Assembly: GCA_947594095.1 (NCBI GenBank)
Contig: CANQEA010000088.1
Span: 1-5,590 of the forward strand
Direction: 5' to 3'
DNA from: an uncultured Clostridia bacterium
GTDB lineage: Bacteria; Bacillota_A; Clostridia; TANB77; CAG-508
DNA length: 5,590 nt
The notes beneath the pieces were generated by a model. That model made no database searches. It was not told the DNA's origin and saw nothing but the letters and a program-made list of their open reading frames with translations. This document shows, piece after piece, positions 4,902-5,590 of this stretch. Position numbers and translations under genes: made by a program. Each line of letters starts with the position of its first letter. Position 1 is the stretch's first letter.

Positions 4902-5537
4902 ATGGAAAAAAAATTAATTCCATTTGAGGAGGCCCTTCGGGGTACAATCAAGAAAGGGGATGAAGTCATAATAAATGCACTTTATCCTGCTGAAAATGAA
5001 ACCGTAAGCCTATATCCTAACGAAACAGGATATAAAGATGTACAACTTTTTAGTAGAGAAGAAGATTTAAAATTTTTCTATGCTCAAAAAGACGGTATCC
5101 CTACCTTTTGGGGAGATGCCACTAAGACAAAATTAAACCTTGTTGGAAAAACAGGTGCAACATTTGGGGTCACGGCTATTAATAAGGCATGTAAGCCTTG
5201 GACAAATCTTGAAATGGGGCTTTATTCAAAGGCTGCTACGGCTGATGATTACAACTATCTTCGAGATAACTTAAAAGCGTGTCACGACTTACTATTCAAA
5301 CCTGCATGGGTCGGGTCGCTGTGTGTCCGCACAGTTGGTAGCTATTTTCTCTTCGGTTTGCACTATGTTAACAACTACGGCTACGTGTACGGTATTTCCT
5401 TGTTCAACTCTCTCGACGTTGAAAGCAACGGCAGCAGTTACGTTCGCCCTGCAGTTTTTGTACATCAACCATCTAAAATCATGGTTGATATGGAAAAAAG
5501 TAAGGACGGAGTGTGGGTATTAGTCCCCAATAACTAA
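4902..5537 (+). CDS. Variable protein B, C-type-lectin/FGE-like C-terminal domain (tandem copy 2)
   Basis: A 211-residue paralog of the preceding gene, starting 26 bases after its stop, with its own AGGAGG at 4889-4894, seven bases before ATG. The N-terminal 134 residues are about 75% identical to copy 1. The block 135-189 keeps the same scaffold (W136, GS, FGLH, G.V.G, LF.SL, RPAV) but is otherwise rewritten, rich in Asn, Tyr, Ser and Gly (for example VNNYGYVYG). The 22-residue tail differs only by Val for Ala at residue 205. There is no signal peptide or membrane segment, so secretion, if it occurs, needs another route. Co-expression of two scaffolds with different variable faces suggests a small repertoire of binding proteins. 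The biochemical role is unknown. A forward open frame inside it (5323-5523) is a shadow. A terminator follows 19 bases after the stop. Confidence 0.85.
   Translation: MEKKLIPFEEALRGTIKKGDEVIINALYPAENETVSLYPNETGYKDVQLFSREEDLKFFYAQKDGIPTFWGDATKTKLNLVGKTGATFGVTAINKACKPWTNLEMGLYSKAATADDYNYLRDNLKACHDLLFKPAWVGSLCVRTVGSYFLFGLHYVNNYGYVYGISLFNSLDVESNGSSYVRPAVFVHQPSKIMVDMEKSKDGVWVLVPNN
5304..5468 (+). other. Hypervariable region of copy 2 (codons 135-189)
   Basis: This is the counterpart of 4643-4807, the same length with no gaps. GC is 80 of 165 bases (48%), identical to copy 1 despite the many differences. Conserved islands such as TTCGGT.TGCAC (FGLH) and CGCCCTGCAGTT (RPAV) alternate with changed codons. 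Several changed codons are AAC, TAC, AGC, GAC or GGC, a set reachable from AAC by changing only the A positions. The 3' border with the constant tail is at 5468/5469. Confidence 0.75.
5464..5489 (+). repeat. Perfect inverted repeat at the variable/constant border, copy 2
   Basis: ATCAACCAT (5464-5472) and ATGGTTGAT (5481-5489) form a perfect 9-bp inverted repeat around an eight-base loop. It starts at the last variable codons and extends into the constant tail. In well-studied DGRs a hairpin or cruciform just downstream of the variable region assists retrohoming. Whether this one plays such a role is unknown, and the arms also encode protein. Confidence 0.5.
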
Positions 5538-5556
5538 ATAAGTGTTAAGATTAATT

Positions 5557-5588
5557 CAACCTAGCATTGTATATTAAATGCTAGGTTG
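5557..5588 (+). terminator. Terminator hairpin of the variable operon, at the window edge
   Basis: A perfect 12-bp stem (5557-5568 with 5577-5588) closes an eight-base loop, 19 bases after the stop of copy 2. Two T residues follow before the window ends, so the expected T run cannot be checked fully. Position and stem strength make a terminator the best reading. Confidence 0.75.
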
Positions 5589-5590
5589 TT

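Larger units (their letters stand above)
4227..5545 (+). repeat. Tandem duplication, 661-bp period, two copies
   Basis: The block from the ribosome binding site through the region after the stop occurs twice: GGAGGAATAAAAATG at 4229 recurs at 4890, and a shared ATAAGTGT follows each stop (4880-4887 and 5538-5545). The two coding regions have equal length, with one compensating codon insertion and deletion in the N-terminal half. The whole gene plus its translation signal was therefore duplicated, and each copy can be translated independently from one message. More copies may exist outside the window. Confidence 0.9.

Noticed and set aside
5323..5523. Forward open frame of 66 codons in another frame of copy 2
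   Set aside because: It is a frame shadow of the variable block. The real frame is fixed by strong conservation with copy 1.
4056..5590. DGR reverse transcriptase, template repeat or accessory gene within the window
   Set aside because: No open frame resembles a reverse transcriptase, and no second match to the variable block exists apart from the two genes themselves. The DGR idea therefore rests on target architecture only.
1..5590. CRISPR array, tRNA, rRNA or insertion sequence
   Set aside because: No regularly spaced short repeats, cloverleaf-like sequences, rRNA segments, transposase frames or IS-type terminal repeats were seen on either strand.

Overview
The window looks like chromosomal DNA from a low-GC, AT-rich member of the Firmicutes, probably an uncultured gut-type clostridium or relative. 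The evidence is very AT-rich intergenic DNA, strong AGGAG-type ribosome binding sites, TTGaca/TATAAT-type promoters, UGA used as a stop (it is the regulatory stop inside prfB) and a VanW-family gene. Species-level assignment is not possible from the sequence alone.

Layout, left to right. (1) A forward monocistronic SPFH/band-7 (stomatin/QmcA-like) membrane protein, 64-981, with its own extended -10 promoter. It converges on the next gene across a strong, probably bidirectional terminator (986-1016). (2) On the minus strand, 1038-1898, a single-pass membrane protein with a long Lys/Glu-rich N-terminal tail and an NTF2-like-looking extracytoplasmic domain. It has its own promoter and a leader hairpin. 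(3) On the minus strand, prfB, encoding peptide chain release factor 2. The true gene runs 3152 to 2048 and is split by the classical autoregulatory +1 frameshift at CTT TGA C. Its promoter is a perfect TTGACA-N17-TATAAT. (4) Divergent from prfB, a short membrane-anchored VanW-domain gene (3422-4055) broken by one frameshift at or near an A7 run. Its Shine-Dalgarno is separated from its ATG by a perfect 9-bp hairpin. (5) A two-gene operon (4241-4876 and 4902-5537), a tandem duplication with a 661-bp period, preceded by a promoter and leader hairpin and closed by a 12-bp terminator hairpin at the window edge.

The most interesting part is this tandem pair. The two 211-residue proteins are about 75% identical over the first ~134 residues, only about 42% identical over a 55-codon block (residues 135-189), and then almost identical over the last 22 residues (one substitution). 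In the variable block nearly all changes are amino-acid replacements at codon positions 1 and 2, on an invariant scaffold (W, GS, FGLH, G.V.G, LF.SL, RPAV). The block is also clearly richer in GC than its surroundings. This is the architecture of C-type-lectin/formylglycine-generating-enzyme-like variable proteins, such as those diversified by diversity-generating retroelements (DGRs). No reverse transcriptase or template repeat is in the window, so a DGR, cassette conversion from paralogs, or diversifying selection all remain possible.

The housekeeping genes (SPFH protein, prfB) do not appear functionally linked to the variable pair. The variable operon is insulated by its own promoter and by terminators on both sides.
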